From Hydrocarboniphaga sp. (GTDB lineage Bacteria > Pseudomonadota > Gammaproteobacteria > Nevskiales > Nevskiaceae), in contig JALRLM010000468.1 in NCBI GenBank assembly GCA_023254435.1, positions 1 to 36,221 of the forward strand: a stretch of DNA of 36,221 nucleotides. The letters are read 5' to 3'. The first letter of the stretch is position 1; each line of letters begins with the position of its first letter. The notes under the pieces are model-generated. The model was not told the DNA's origin, did no database searches, and saw only the letters and a program-made list of their open reading frames with translations. The position numbers and the translations under genes are program-made. Below, piece after piece: positions 29,097 to 36,221 of this stretch.

Positions 29097-29546
29097 TTAA
29101 GGAAAGTAAGCCCGGGTGTTCTGATGCACGGCCGGGTCCTGGCGCAATTCGTCGACCGTGAACAGGCGCATCTGCCGATGCTGGTCCAGCGGCGCTTCGG
29201 CCTTGAGATCATTGACCGTCAGCTCGTAAGCCAACACCACGTAATGCGTGGACACATCGGCCACGCCGGCGAAGTTGTCGCTGTAGTGATGCTCATAAAC
29301 GCCGCGGAACCGTGCATCGCCGCGCCGCAGATCGAGCCCCAGCTCCACGCGCGCGATGCGCGCAAACGCCTGGTCCAGCGTTTCGTTCTTGCGGATCACG
29401 CCGCCTGGTACGAACCAGGTGTGCTGCGCGGGCCTGTTGTTGCGCAGGCCCGCGAGCACGCGGCCCTGCGCATCGCGCACGATCAGGTCGATGGACACCA
29501 GCGGCGTGCGCTCGACCACTTCGAGCCAGTGTGTGTTGCTGAGCAT
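29097..29546 (-). CDS. Nudix hydrolase, GDP-mannose mannosyl hydrolase (Gmm/NudD)-like
   Basis: PLVSIDLIVRDAQGRVLAGLRNNRPAQHTWFVPGGVIRKNETLDQAFARIARVELGLDL: Nudix box altered in the way seen in Gmm enzymes. Confidence 0.87.
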   Translation of the reverse strand: MLSNTHWLEVVERTPLVSIDLIVRDAQGRVLAGLRNNRPAQHTWFVPGGVIRKNETLDQAFARIARVELGLDLRRGDARFRGVYEHHYSDNFAGVADVSTHYVVLAYELTVNDLKAEAPLDQHRQMRLFTVDELRQDPAVHQNTRAYFP

Positions 29547-29568
29547 GGAGAGATCCGGCGAAAGGGAA

Positions 29569-29958
29569 TCAGAGCAGAGCGTGCAGCATGCGTCCCGGCG
29601 TGAGAATGGCGAAGCCGCCCGCGATCAGCAGGCCGCCCACGTAGAGCCCGATCATGCTCGCGCGATGACGGGCGATGTCGCCGCGTCGTGCCGCAAGCCA
29701 GGCCCGCGGTGGCGAGACCAGCGCGAGCAGGCTAAACAGGTGGATGAAGCCGAAATGGCCCAGCAGGCGCGGGCCGACCACGGCCGGCATCGCCAGCGTC
29801 AGCAGGCCGGTGGCGAACATCAGCAGCAGATAGAGCTTGCCGATTGCGCGATGCGGCGGCGTGCCCTTGCGGGCGAACAGCAGCCAGGTGCCGAGCACGA
29901 AGGCCGGCAGCACGATGAGCAGATGCACGCGGGCCAGCGTGTCGTAGGACATCGACAT
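29569..29958 (-). CDS. DUF2306-like small integral membrane protein
   Basis: Four hydrophobic segments with conserved His/Arg: LARVHLLIVLPAFVLGTWLLFARKGTPPHRAIGKLYLLLMFATGLL...RRGDIARHRASMIGLYVGGLLIAG. Confidence 0.65.
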   Translation of the reverse strand: MSMSYDTLARVHLLIVLPAFVLGTWLLFARKGTPPHRAIGKLYLLLMFATGLLTLAMPAVVGPRLLGHFGFIHLFSLLALVSPPRAWLAARRGDIARHRASMIGLYVGGLLIAGGFAILTPGRMLHALL

Positions 29959-29981
29959 GAACGCGTTGGCTTTGCCGGTGA

Positions 29982-30725
29982 TCAGTGCCCGTGGTGGGCT
30001 TCGGCGATCTCGGCCGGTGAGTTCAGCACGCGGAACACGCGGCCATCTTCCATCTCGGCCATGCGATCGGCATACGAATAGATGCGGCTGTCGTGGGTGA
30101 CGATGATCACCGTGCGATTGGGCGCACGCGCCACGTCGCGCAACAGCTGCATCACCAGGGCGCCGTTCTCGCGATCGAGCGCCGAGGTCGGTTCGTCGCA
30201 GATCAGCAGGCGCGGCTCGTGTACGAGCGCGCGCGCGATCGCCACGCGCTGCTGCTGGCCGCCCGACAGCTTGCTGGGCCGGTCGTTGGCCTTGTGGCCC
30301 AGGCCCACGGTTTCGAGCACGGCCTTGGCGCGCTTGAGCGCCTCGCCATTGGGCTTGCCCTGGATCAGCAGCGGCACCGACACGTTCTCGGCGGCGGTCA
30401 GCGTCGGAATCAGGTTGAACTGCTGGAAGATGAAGCCGATGTTCACGGCGCGGAAGCGCGTGAGCTGCGAGGGCGTGATCTGGTCGATGCGCGTGTCGAA
30501 CACCGACACCTCGCCGCCATCGGCGTCGAGTGTGCCGGCCAGCACCGACAGCAGCGTGGTCTTGCCGCAGCCCGAAGGCCCGACCAGCATCACGAGCTCG
30601 CCCAGGCGGGCCTCGAAATCGGTGGACTTGAGCACGTGCGTGCGCGCATCGCCTTCACCGAAGAACTTGTCGACGGCGCGCATGCGCACCGCGTGCAGGC
30701 CCTGCGCCGCATGGTCGTTGGACAT
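29982..30725 (-). CDS. ABC transporter ATP-binding protein (MacB/DevA/LolD-like)
   Basis: Walker A GPSGCGKTTLLS, LSGGQQQRVAIARALV, Walker B LLICDEPTSALD. Confidence 0.95.
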   Translation of the reverse strand: MSNDHAAQGLHAVRMRAVDKFFGEGDARTHVLKSTDFEARLGELVMLVGPSGCGKTTLLSVLAGTLDADGGEVSVFDTRIDQITPSQLTRFRAVNIGFIFQQFNLIPTLTAAENVSVPLLIQGKPNGEALKRAKAVLETVGLGHKANDRPSKLSGGQQQRVAIARALVHEPRLLICDEPTSALDRENGALVMQLLRDVARAPNRTVIIVTHDSRIYSYADRMAEMEDGRVFRVLNSPAEIAEAHHGH

Positions 30726-30734
30726 GGCGGTCCT

Positions 30735-31880
30735 TTAGGCGCGGAACACGATCGCGGGCTCCAGCCTCGCGATGCGCAGGATGCCGCTCAGGGCGGCGAC
30801 CGAACTGATCAGCAGCACGATGCCCAGCACCAGCGCCGGCACCTGCCACGGAATCGCATACGGAATCTGCCGCGTGTTCATCGCCATGCGGCCGAAGGCC
30901 ACGGTGATGCCCATGCCGATGCCGTAGCCGATCAGGCCCACGGCGATGGACTGGAACAGCAGCATCTTGCACAGCGTCGGCGTGGGCGTGCCCATTGCCT
31001 TGAGCGCGCCCAGGAAGCGTGTGTTCTCGAGCACGAACGAGTAGAAGGTCTGCGCCGAAATCGCCATGCCCACGATCAGGCCGATCATCACGGTGATGCC
31101 CATGACGGCCGGGATGCCGGTGTTCTTGAAGAACCAGCGGATCGTCGACCACTTGAACTCCTCGCGCGTGTGAGCGGCGAGGCCGGTCTGCTGCTCGATG
31201 CGGCGCGCCACCTCGGCCGGCGTGAGGCCAGGGGCGGGTTCGGCCAGCACGAAGGTCAGCATCTTGCGCGAGCGATAGGCGTAGCCGCCGACCGCGCGGT
31301 CGTAGGTGGTGTAGACGAAAGGCCCGCCGATGAAGGGGCGCTGCACGTCGACGATGCCGACGATCTCGGCCTGGTTGTCGTTGATCTCGAGAAAATCGCC
31401 GACGCCGATGGGCGAATCGCGGCCTTCGCTGAAGCGCTCCACCGCAAACAGGTCGATGACCACGGTGCCGGGGCGGCGCAAGGCCTCTACCGAGCCTTCG
31501 ACGACCTTGGCCGGCGCGCCCGCGAGCGTGGTGGGATCGAGCCCTTCGAGCGTGATGAACTTGAAGTTGCTGTTGGTGGGATCGCGCGCCACCACGATGC
31601 TCTGGTGCAGCGGCGCGGCCCAGGCCACGCCGTCGACCGAGCGCACGCGATCGGCGTCGGTGTCGCGCAACGACTTGTTCTCGTTGACCTGCTCGACCTT
31701 GGGGTCGGAGACCCAGATCGCGATGTTCATGTTGACCAGCGGCGAATAAGTCCAGGTCATGAGGCCGCAGAACAGCGCGGACTGCTGCGCCATCAGCAGC
31801 GTGGCGAAGGCCATGCCGCTGACCAGCATCATGTACTTCGACTGATCGCCGAACAGCATTTTGAGTGCGACGAGATACAC
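30735..31880 (-). CDS. ABC transporter permease (FtsX/DevC-like)
   Basis: MYLVALKMLFGDQSKYMMLVSGMAFATLLMAQQ...VEQVNENKSLRDTDADRVRSVDGVAWAAPL...FYSFVLENTRFLGALKAMGTPTPTLCKMLLFQS; 9 nt from the ATPase. Confidence 0.93.
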   Translation of the reverse strand: MYLVALKMLFGDQSKYMMLVSGMAFATLLMAQQSALFCGLMTWTYSPLVNMNIAIWVSDPKVEQVNENKSLRDTDADRVRSVDGVAWAAPLHQSIVVARDPTNSNFKFITLEGLDPTTLAGAPAKVVEGSVEALRRPGTVVIDLFAVERFSEGRDSPIGVGDFLEINDNQAEIVGIVDVQRPFIGGPFVYTTYDRAVGGYAYRSRKMLTFVLAEPAPGLTPAEVARRIEQQTGLAAHTREEFKWSTIRWFFKNTGIPAVMGITVMIGLIVGMAISAQTFYSFVLENTRFLGALKAMGTPTPTLCKMLLFQSIAVGLIGYGIGMGITVAFGRMAMNTRQIPYAIPWQVPALVLGIVLLISSVAALSGILRIARLEPAIVFRA

Positions 31881-32018
31881 GAGACTCCCCGGGCCGTGGG
31901 CGGCCGTTCTCCTGATCGGGCCATGTTCGCATTTAGACGATGACGAGTCGTGCGAACGAAGCCGCAGACTCGCAAGAAACAGGCAAATCGGCGACCGGGC
32001 CGGCCGACGGGCGGTTCT

Positions 32019-32046
32019 TGACCGGCCATCCTGGCCCCGATAATTT
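32019..32046 (+). promoter_or_regulatory. Candidate sigma70 promoter for alkB (TTGACC-N16-TAATTT)
   Basis: -35-like 32019-32024 and -10-like 32041-32046, about 45 nt upstream of the alkB ATG. Confidence 0.5.
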
Positions 32047-32071
32047 AATTAAACGTTCGGTTTATTAAATT
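32042..32071. promoter_or_regulatory. 30-bp AT-rich palindrome over the alkB promoter, candidate repressor operator
   Basis: AATTTAATTAAACGTTCGGTTTATTAAATT: 12 of 15 base pairs symmetric; overlaps the -10-like hexamer. Confidence 0.6.
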
Positions 32072-32091
32072 GAGTAGGAGGAGAACCCATC

Positions 32092-33267
32092 ATGTCGAGC
32101 ACCGTTCCCGAGCTGGGCCCGGATCCGGCCGCGATGTCGCAGGCGCCGGCCTGGCGCGATCGCAAGCGCTACCTGTGGCTGTTCGGCGCCGTCATCGTCG
32201 GGCTGCCGCTGTATTCCTTCGGCGGTTATGCACTGACGGGCTGGGGCCTGTTCTGGTGGATGGGCCCGCTGTTCATCTACCTGGTGATCCCGTTCATGGA
32301 CCTGTTCGCCGGGACCGACACGGCCAACCCGCCGGAGACGCGCGTTCCCGCGCTGTCGCGCGAGCGCTGGTACCGCTGGGCGGTCTACCTGGCGATTCCG
32401 ATTCAATACGCCAGCTTCGTCTGCGGCACCTGGATCGCTGTGACCCAGGATCTGGCCTGGTACGAGTGGCTGGGCCTGCTGTTCACGGTCGGCGGGGTGT
32501 CGGGCGCGGCGATCAACATCGGGCACGAGCTGGGCCACGCCACCGACGGCCTCGACCGCTGGCTGGCCAAGATCGCGCTGGCGCCGGTCGCCTATGGCCA
32601 TTTCTACGTCGAGCACAATCGTGGTCATCACGTGCGCGTGGCGACGCCGGAGGATCCGGCCTCCGCGCGCTATGGCGAAACCTTCTGGGCCTTTCTGCCG
32701 CGCTGCGTGGCCGGCTCGATCGCCTCGGCCTGGAACATCGAAAAGCGCCGCCTCGCCAAGGCCGGCAAGCCGGTCTGGCACTACAGCAACGACAACCTGC
32801 AGAGCTGGGCGATCACTGCGGTGATCTTCGGCGCCATGACGGCCTGGCTGGGCCCGATCGCCCTGCCGTTCATGCTGCTGCAGGCGGCCTACGGCGGCAG
32901 CCTGCTCGAAGTGGTGAATTATCTGGAGCACTACGGCCTGTGCCGGCAGAAGCTGGCCGACGGTCGCTACGAGCGCTGCCGTCCCGAGCATTCCTGGAAC
33001 AGCAATCACGTGGTGACCAACCTGTTCCTGTACCACCTGCAGCGGCATTCCGACCATCACGCCAACCCGACGCGGCCGTACCAGGCGCTGCGCCATTTCA
33101 GCGAGGCGCCGCAGCTGCCCTCGGGCTATGCCTCGATGGTGCTGCTGGCCTATCTGCCGCCGCTGTGGTTCCGCGTCATGAATCCGCGCGTGATCGCGCA
33201 CTACGATGGCGACCTGCGCCGCGCCAACCTGCAACCGGGCCTGCGGCACGAGCGGCCCGGTCACTGA
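32092..33267 (+). CDS. alkB: Alkane 1-monooxygenase (AlkB membrane non-heme di-iron hydroxylase)
   Basis: Histidine motifs HELGHATD, EHNRGHHV, NYLEHYGLCRQ, LQRHSDHHANPTRPYQALR; multiple TM segments; RBS aggaggag. Confidence 0.97.
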   Translation: MSSTVPELGPDPAAMSQAPAWRDRKRYLWLFGAVIVGLPLYSFGGYALTGWGLFWWMGPLFIYLVIPFMDLFAGTDTANPPETRVPALSRERWYRWAVYLAIPIQYASFVCGTWIAVTQDLAWYEWLGLLFTVGGVSGAAINIGHELGHATDGLDRWLAKIALAPVAYGHFYVEHNRGHHVRVATPEDPASARYGETFWAFLPRCVAGSIASAWNIEKRRLAKAGKPVWHYSNDNLQSWAITAVIFGAMTAWLGPIALPFMLLQAAYGGSLLEVVNYLEHYGLCRQKLADGRYERCRPEHSWNSNHVVTNLFLYHLQRHSDHHANPTRPYQALRHFSEAPQLPSGYASMVLLAYLPPLWFRVMNPRVIAHYDGDLRRANLQPGLRHERPGH

Positions 33268-33279
33268 AGACGACGGTCC

Positions 33280-34170
33280 TCAGCGCGAACTCGTGTCGGC
33301 CCGCGGTTGGCCCGCGGTTCGCTCCGTAGTGGATACCCATCGCGCGCAGTCCGGCCAGAACGCCGACGCCGGCGTGCCCAGATTGAGTCGGCCGTGACGA
33401 TCGTGGCGCGGGTCGGGGCCGTCGCTGTGCAGGCCGATCACGATCCAGCGGCCGCTGGCGTCGGCGACCAGCAGCGGCGAGCCCGAGGCGCCGGCCGTGG
33501 AATCGCAGTCGTGGCCGATCAGCTGCTCGGCACCGCGCAGGGGCACGGGCTGCAGCTGGCAATGGGTGTCGGCGCTGGGATCGCCGTCGGCGCGGTAGCG
33601 ATCGCCCGAGTAGCCCGGCATGCGCAGCGCCTGTCCGTTCCGTGGCGCGTATCCGGGGGGCGCGATGGCCAGCGGCGGGTGGCGCGCGGGATCCAAGGGT
33701 GCCGACAGCCGCAGCAGCGCCCAGTCGTCGCGACGCTGGGCGAAGTAGGCGCCGTCGTCGGCCGGTGTTGCGCTGCGGTAGGTCGCCCCATGCGCCACCA
33801 CCCCGACGATGCGCAGGCTTTGCTGCAGGCGTTGCTCGGTACTCAGGCGATGATCGTCGCCGGCGACGAAGCGCAGATCGCGCAGCACCAGCCGCTGCGG
33901 GTCGCAGCCGGATTCGGGCCGGGGCCAGCGGCAGTCGGCCGGCACCGGCGCGCGCAGCGCGCAGTGCGCCTCGGTCAGCACCAGGTCGGCGGCGACGACG
34001 CTGGCGGTGCACAGCGCACCGGAATCGAGATCGGTCAGCGAACCGATTGAGGCATGCGGATAGTCGGCCGACACCGCGCTGACGCGACGGTCGTCGCCGA
34101 TCACGCTGGCGCTCACCGGCCGCGCAACGCCCAGCTCCAGCGCGGCGCCGCAGAGGGCGGGCAACAGCAT
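33280..34170 (-). CDS. Trypsin-like (S1/V8-like) secreted serine protease
   Basis: Triad context: LTEAHC (His), [10 protein letters not shown] (Asp), [15 protein letters not shown] (Ser). ATG at 34170 preferred; TTG at 34323 is the track's longer start. Confidence 0.86.
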   Translation of the reverse strand: MLLPALCGAALELGVARPVSASVIGDDRRVSAVSADYPHASIGSLTDLDSGALCTASVVAADLVLTEAHCALRAPVPADCRWPRPESGCDPQRLVLRDLRFVAGDDHRLSTEQRLQQSLRIVGVVAHGATYRSATPADDGAYFAQRRDDWALLRLSAPLDPARHPPLAIAPPGYAPRNGQALRMPGYSGDRYRADGDPSADTHCQLQPVPLRGAEQLIGHDCDSTAGASGSPLLVADASGRWIVIGLHSDGPDPRHDRHGRLNLGTPASAFWPDCARWVSTTERTAGQPRADTSSR

Positions 34171-34341
34171 CGCGAGTCGGCGGAGCAGGGTGGCACCGGC
34201 ATGAAAAAACAGGGCGCCGGCGCCTGCAGATGCAATGCCGCGGCGGCCTTCGCGGGGCTCACACCCGGCAAGTGATGCATAATCACGACCCCGTCCCGCC
34301 GGGGCGGTTCTTGTCCCGCTCAACGAATATCCCTCTAGCTC

Positions 34342-34509
34342 ATGAAGAAGTGGCGCTGCCTGGTCTGCGATTTCGAATACGACGAAGCCAAAGGTCTGCC
34401 GATGGATGGCATCCCCGCCGGCACGAAGTGGGAAGACATTCCCGACGACTGGACCTGCCCGGACTGCGGTGTGGGCAAGTCGGATTTCATCATGGCCGAA
34501 GCCGACTGA
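34342..34509 (+). CDS. Rubredoxin (55 aa)
   Basis: Manual translation: [55 protein letters not shown]; two CxxC pairs. Below the track's size cutoff. Confidence 0.97.
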   Translation: MKKWRCLVCDFEYDEAKGLPMDGIPAGTKWEDIPDDWTCPDCGVGKSDFIMAEAD

Positions 34510-34820
34510 TGAGCCAGCTCGACCAGGTTTCGGTCCTGACGAAGGCCAACGTCTACTTCGACGGCAAGTGCGTGAGCCACACGGTGCTGCTGGCCGACGG
34601 CACGCGCAAGTCGGTGGGCGTGATCCTGCCCTCGCAGCTGACCTTCACCACTGGCGCGCCCGAGCGCATGGAGCTGGTCGCCGGCAAGTGTCGCGTCCGC
34701 TTCGCCGGCAGCCAGAGCTGGGTCGACTTCGCGGGTGGCGAGTCCTTCGACGTCGCCGGTGACTCGGCCTTCGACATCGAAACGCTCGACACGCTGCACT
34801 ACGTCTGCCACTTCGGCTGA
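34509..34820 (+). CDS. ppnP: Pyrimidine/purine nucleoside phosphorylase (PpnP, DUF1255)
   Basis: [57 protein letters not shown]...[17 protein letters not shown] overlaps rubredoxin TGA. Confidence 0.92.
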   Translation: MSQLDQVSVLTKANVYFDGKCVSHTVLLADGTRKSVGVILPSQLTFTTGAPERMELVAGKCRVRFAGSQSWVDFAGGESFDVAGDSAFDIETLDTLHYVCHFG

Positions 34821-34840
34821 CGACGCCACGGTCGCCAGGG

Positions 34841-35305
34841 ATGGACTGGGTCGCCCGGCTGTCCCTGGAGCCGCATCCCGAAGGCGGTTATTTCCGTCGC
34901 ATCTACACCGCGCCCGGCACGCTGGCGACGCCGCAGGGCGAGCGCGCCGTGGCGAGCTCCATCCACTACCTGCTCGACCGCGCCTCGCCGGTCGGCCGCT
35001 TCCATCGCAACCGCTCGACCATCCTGCACTACCTGCAGCATGGCGGGCCGGTGGATTACTGGCTGCTCGACGAGCAGGGCGCGCACCAGCTGACACTGGG
35101 CTTCGAGCCCGGGCAGAGCCTGTTCCTCGAAGTGCCGGGCGGGGTCTGGAAGGCCAGCGCGCTGCAGGCCCATGCCGATCATGCGTTGGTGTCCGAAGTG
35201 GTGCTGCCCGGTTTCGATTACGCCGATCACGAGTTCCTGAGCCTGGCGCGCCTGCAGTCCGATTACCCCGAACACGCCGCGCGCCTGGCGGCCTGGGTGC
35301 GTTGA
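34841..35305 (+). CDS. Cupin, DUF985 family
   Basis: LSLEPHPEGGYFRRIYTAPGT...SSIHYLLDRASPVGRFHRNRSTILHYLQHGGPVDYWLLDEQG...GFDYADHEFLS. Confidence 0.88.
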   Translation: MDWVARLSLEPHPEGGYFRRIYTAPGTLATPQGERAVASSIHYLLDRASPVGRFHRNRSTILHYLQHGGPVDYWLLDEQGAHQLTLGFEPGQSLFLEVPGGVWKASALQAHADHALVSEVVLPGFDYADHEFLSLARLQSDYPEHAARLAAWVR

Positions 35306-35433
35306 ACCGCGGCGGCCGCCACGGTTGCGCAATCGTTTCGTCATGGCGTCGTCATCGCGAGCCGTTTCTCTATCGCCATTCCGACCGCCGTCTCTATCGG
35401 CGGCGTTGCGCTGTCGCTACAATGCCCGACCAT

Positions 35434-35453
35434 CCGTGCATCCGCATGCACGG
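35434..35453 (+). promoter_or_regulatory. Perfect 8-bp stem-loop CCGTGCAT-CCGC-ATGCACGG in the metK 5' leader
   Basis: Lies downstream of a TACAAT -10-like box (35418-35423) and 60 nt before the metK ATG. Confidence 0.45.
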
Positions 35454-35512
35454 ATTCGAATCGAATCTGCCGATATATCCCTGAGTCCCGTTCCTGCGTC
35501 CTGGAGTGTTTG

Positions 35513-36097
35513 ATGTCCGAATACCTGTTCACGTCCGAATCCGTTTCCGAAGGTCATCCCGACAAGCTCGCGGACCAGATCTCGGATGCCGTTCTCGATG
35601 CGATCCTCGCGCAGGACAAGACCGCCCGCGTGGCCTGCGAAACCCTGGTCAAGACCGGTGTCGCCATCGTCGCCGGTGAAATCACCACCTCGGCCTGGGT
35701 CGACCTCGAAGCGCTGGTGCGCAAGGTCATCAACGATGTCGGCTACACCAGCTCCGACGTCGGCTTCGACGGTTCCACCTGCGGCGTGCTGAACCTGATC
35801 GGCAAGCAGTCGCCCGACATCGCCATGGGCGTCGACGGCACCGACAAGAAGAAGAAGGCCGCCGAAGAAATCGGCGCCGGCGACCAGGGCCTGATGTTCG
35901 GCTACGCCTGCGACGAGACCAAGGAGCTGATGCCGGCTCCGATCTACTACAGCCACCGCTTGGTCGAGCAGCAGGCCAAGGTGCGCAAGGCCAAGAAGGG
36001 CGGCCTGTCCTGGCTGCGTCCCGACGCCAAGAGCCAGGTCACGCTGCGCTACAACGCCGCTGGCGAAGCCGTGGGCGTCGACGCGGTGGTGCTGTAA
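35513..36097 (+). pseudogene. metK: S-adenosylmethionine synthetase, truncated after about 194 codons (interrupted gene or assembly junction)
   Basis: [32 protein letters not shown]...[16 protein letters not shown]...[28 protein letters not shown] then TAA; intact MetK proteins are about twice as long. Confidence 0.85.
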
Positions 36098-36221
36098 GAT
36101 GTGTCACAAATGGCACAGCTATTCAGAGGGTTTCTACATCAACGTCAACAATTACAACTGATACATGGTATTTGTTTACGTTTATTTCTCAGATTACCAG
36201 TACATCAAATACCACTAAAGT
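36098..36221. other. AT-rich sequence of unknown origin following the metK break, possibly a mobile-element end or chimeric contig tail
   Basis: Abrupt composition drop at about 36095; no similarity in reading to the expected MetK continuation (VLSTQH...). Confidence 0.55.

Noticed and set aside
30093-31943. 616-aa plus ORF opposite the ABC permease and ATPase
   Set aside because: Antisense artefact; minus-strand Walker and FtsX motifs are decisive.
36098-36221. Group I/II intron or intein as the cause of the metK break
   Set aside because: An in-frame TAA immediately follows the break, excluding a simple intein, and I see no recognisable intron 5' consensus; the fragment is too short to decide.
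1-36221. CRISPR arrays, tRNA and rRNA genes, phage genes, recognisable transposases
   Set aside because: None seen while reading; no regularly spaced direct repeats and no translated transposase, integrase or phage motifs.

Overview
A 36.2 kb, high-GC, gammaproteobacterial-type chromosomal window. From left to right I read: an RND efflux operon (AcrB-like permease cut by the left edge, AcrA-like fusion protein) with a divergent TetR regulator; a PaaI-type thioesterase; a FAD oxidoreductase / DUF1365 / cyclopropane-synthase / DUF2062 lipid operon; divergent tesA and ybbA-ybbP-like ABC genes; a 151-bp inverted-repeat element; two paralogous LuxR-type HTH regulators; a very large lipoprotein; malate dehydrogenase; a TonB-dependent receptor; a second large paralogous lipoprotein followed by a TolC-like factor and a periplasmic fusion protein; a convergent ABC / DUF2306 / Nudix operon; alkane monooxygenase alkB; a trypsin-like protease; rubredoxin; ppnP; a DUF985 cupin; and a metK cut after about 194 codons by AT-rich, unrelated-looking sequence at the right edge. 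The most unusual items are the paired giant lipoproteins around mdh and the TonB receptor with an exporter attached, the metK junction, the palindromic operator over the alkB promoter, the 151-bp element at a stop codon, and the poly-G tract in front of a LuxR gene. The supplied ORF track misses the AcrB gene (open at the edge) and rubredoxin (short), and contains many spurious antisense ORFs typical of high-GC DNA. Family names come from reading the translations; no database search was run.
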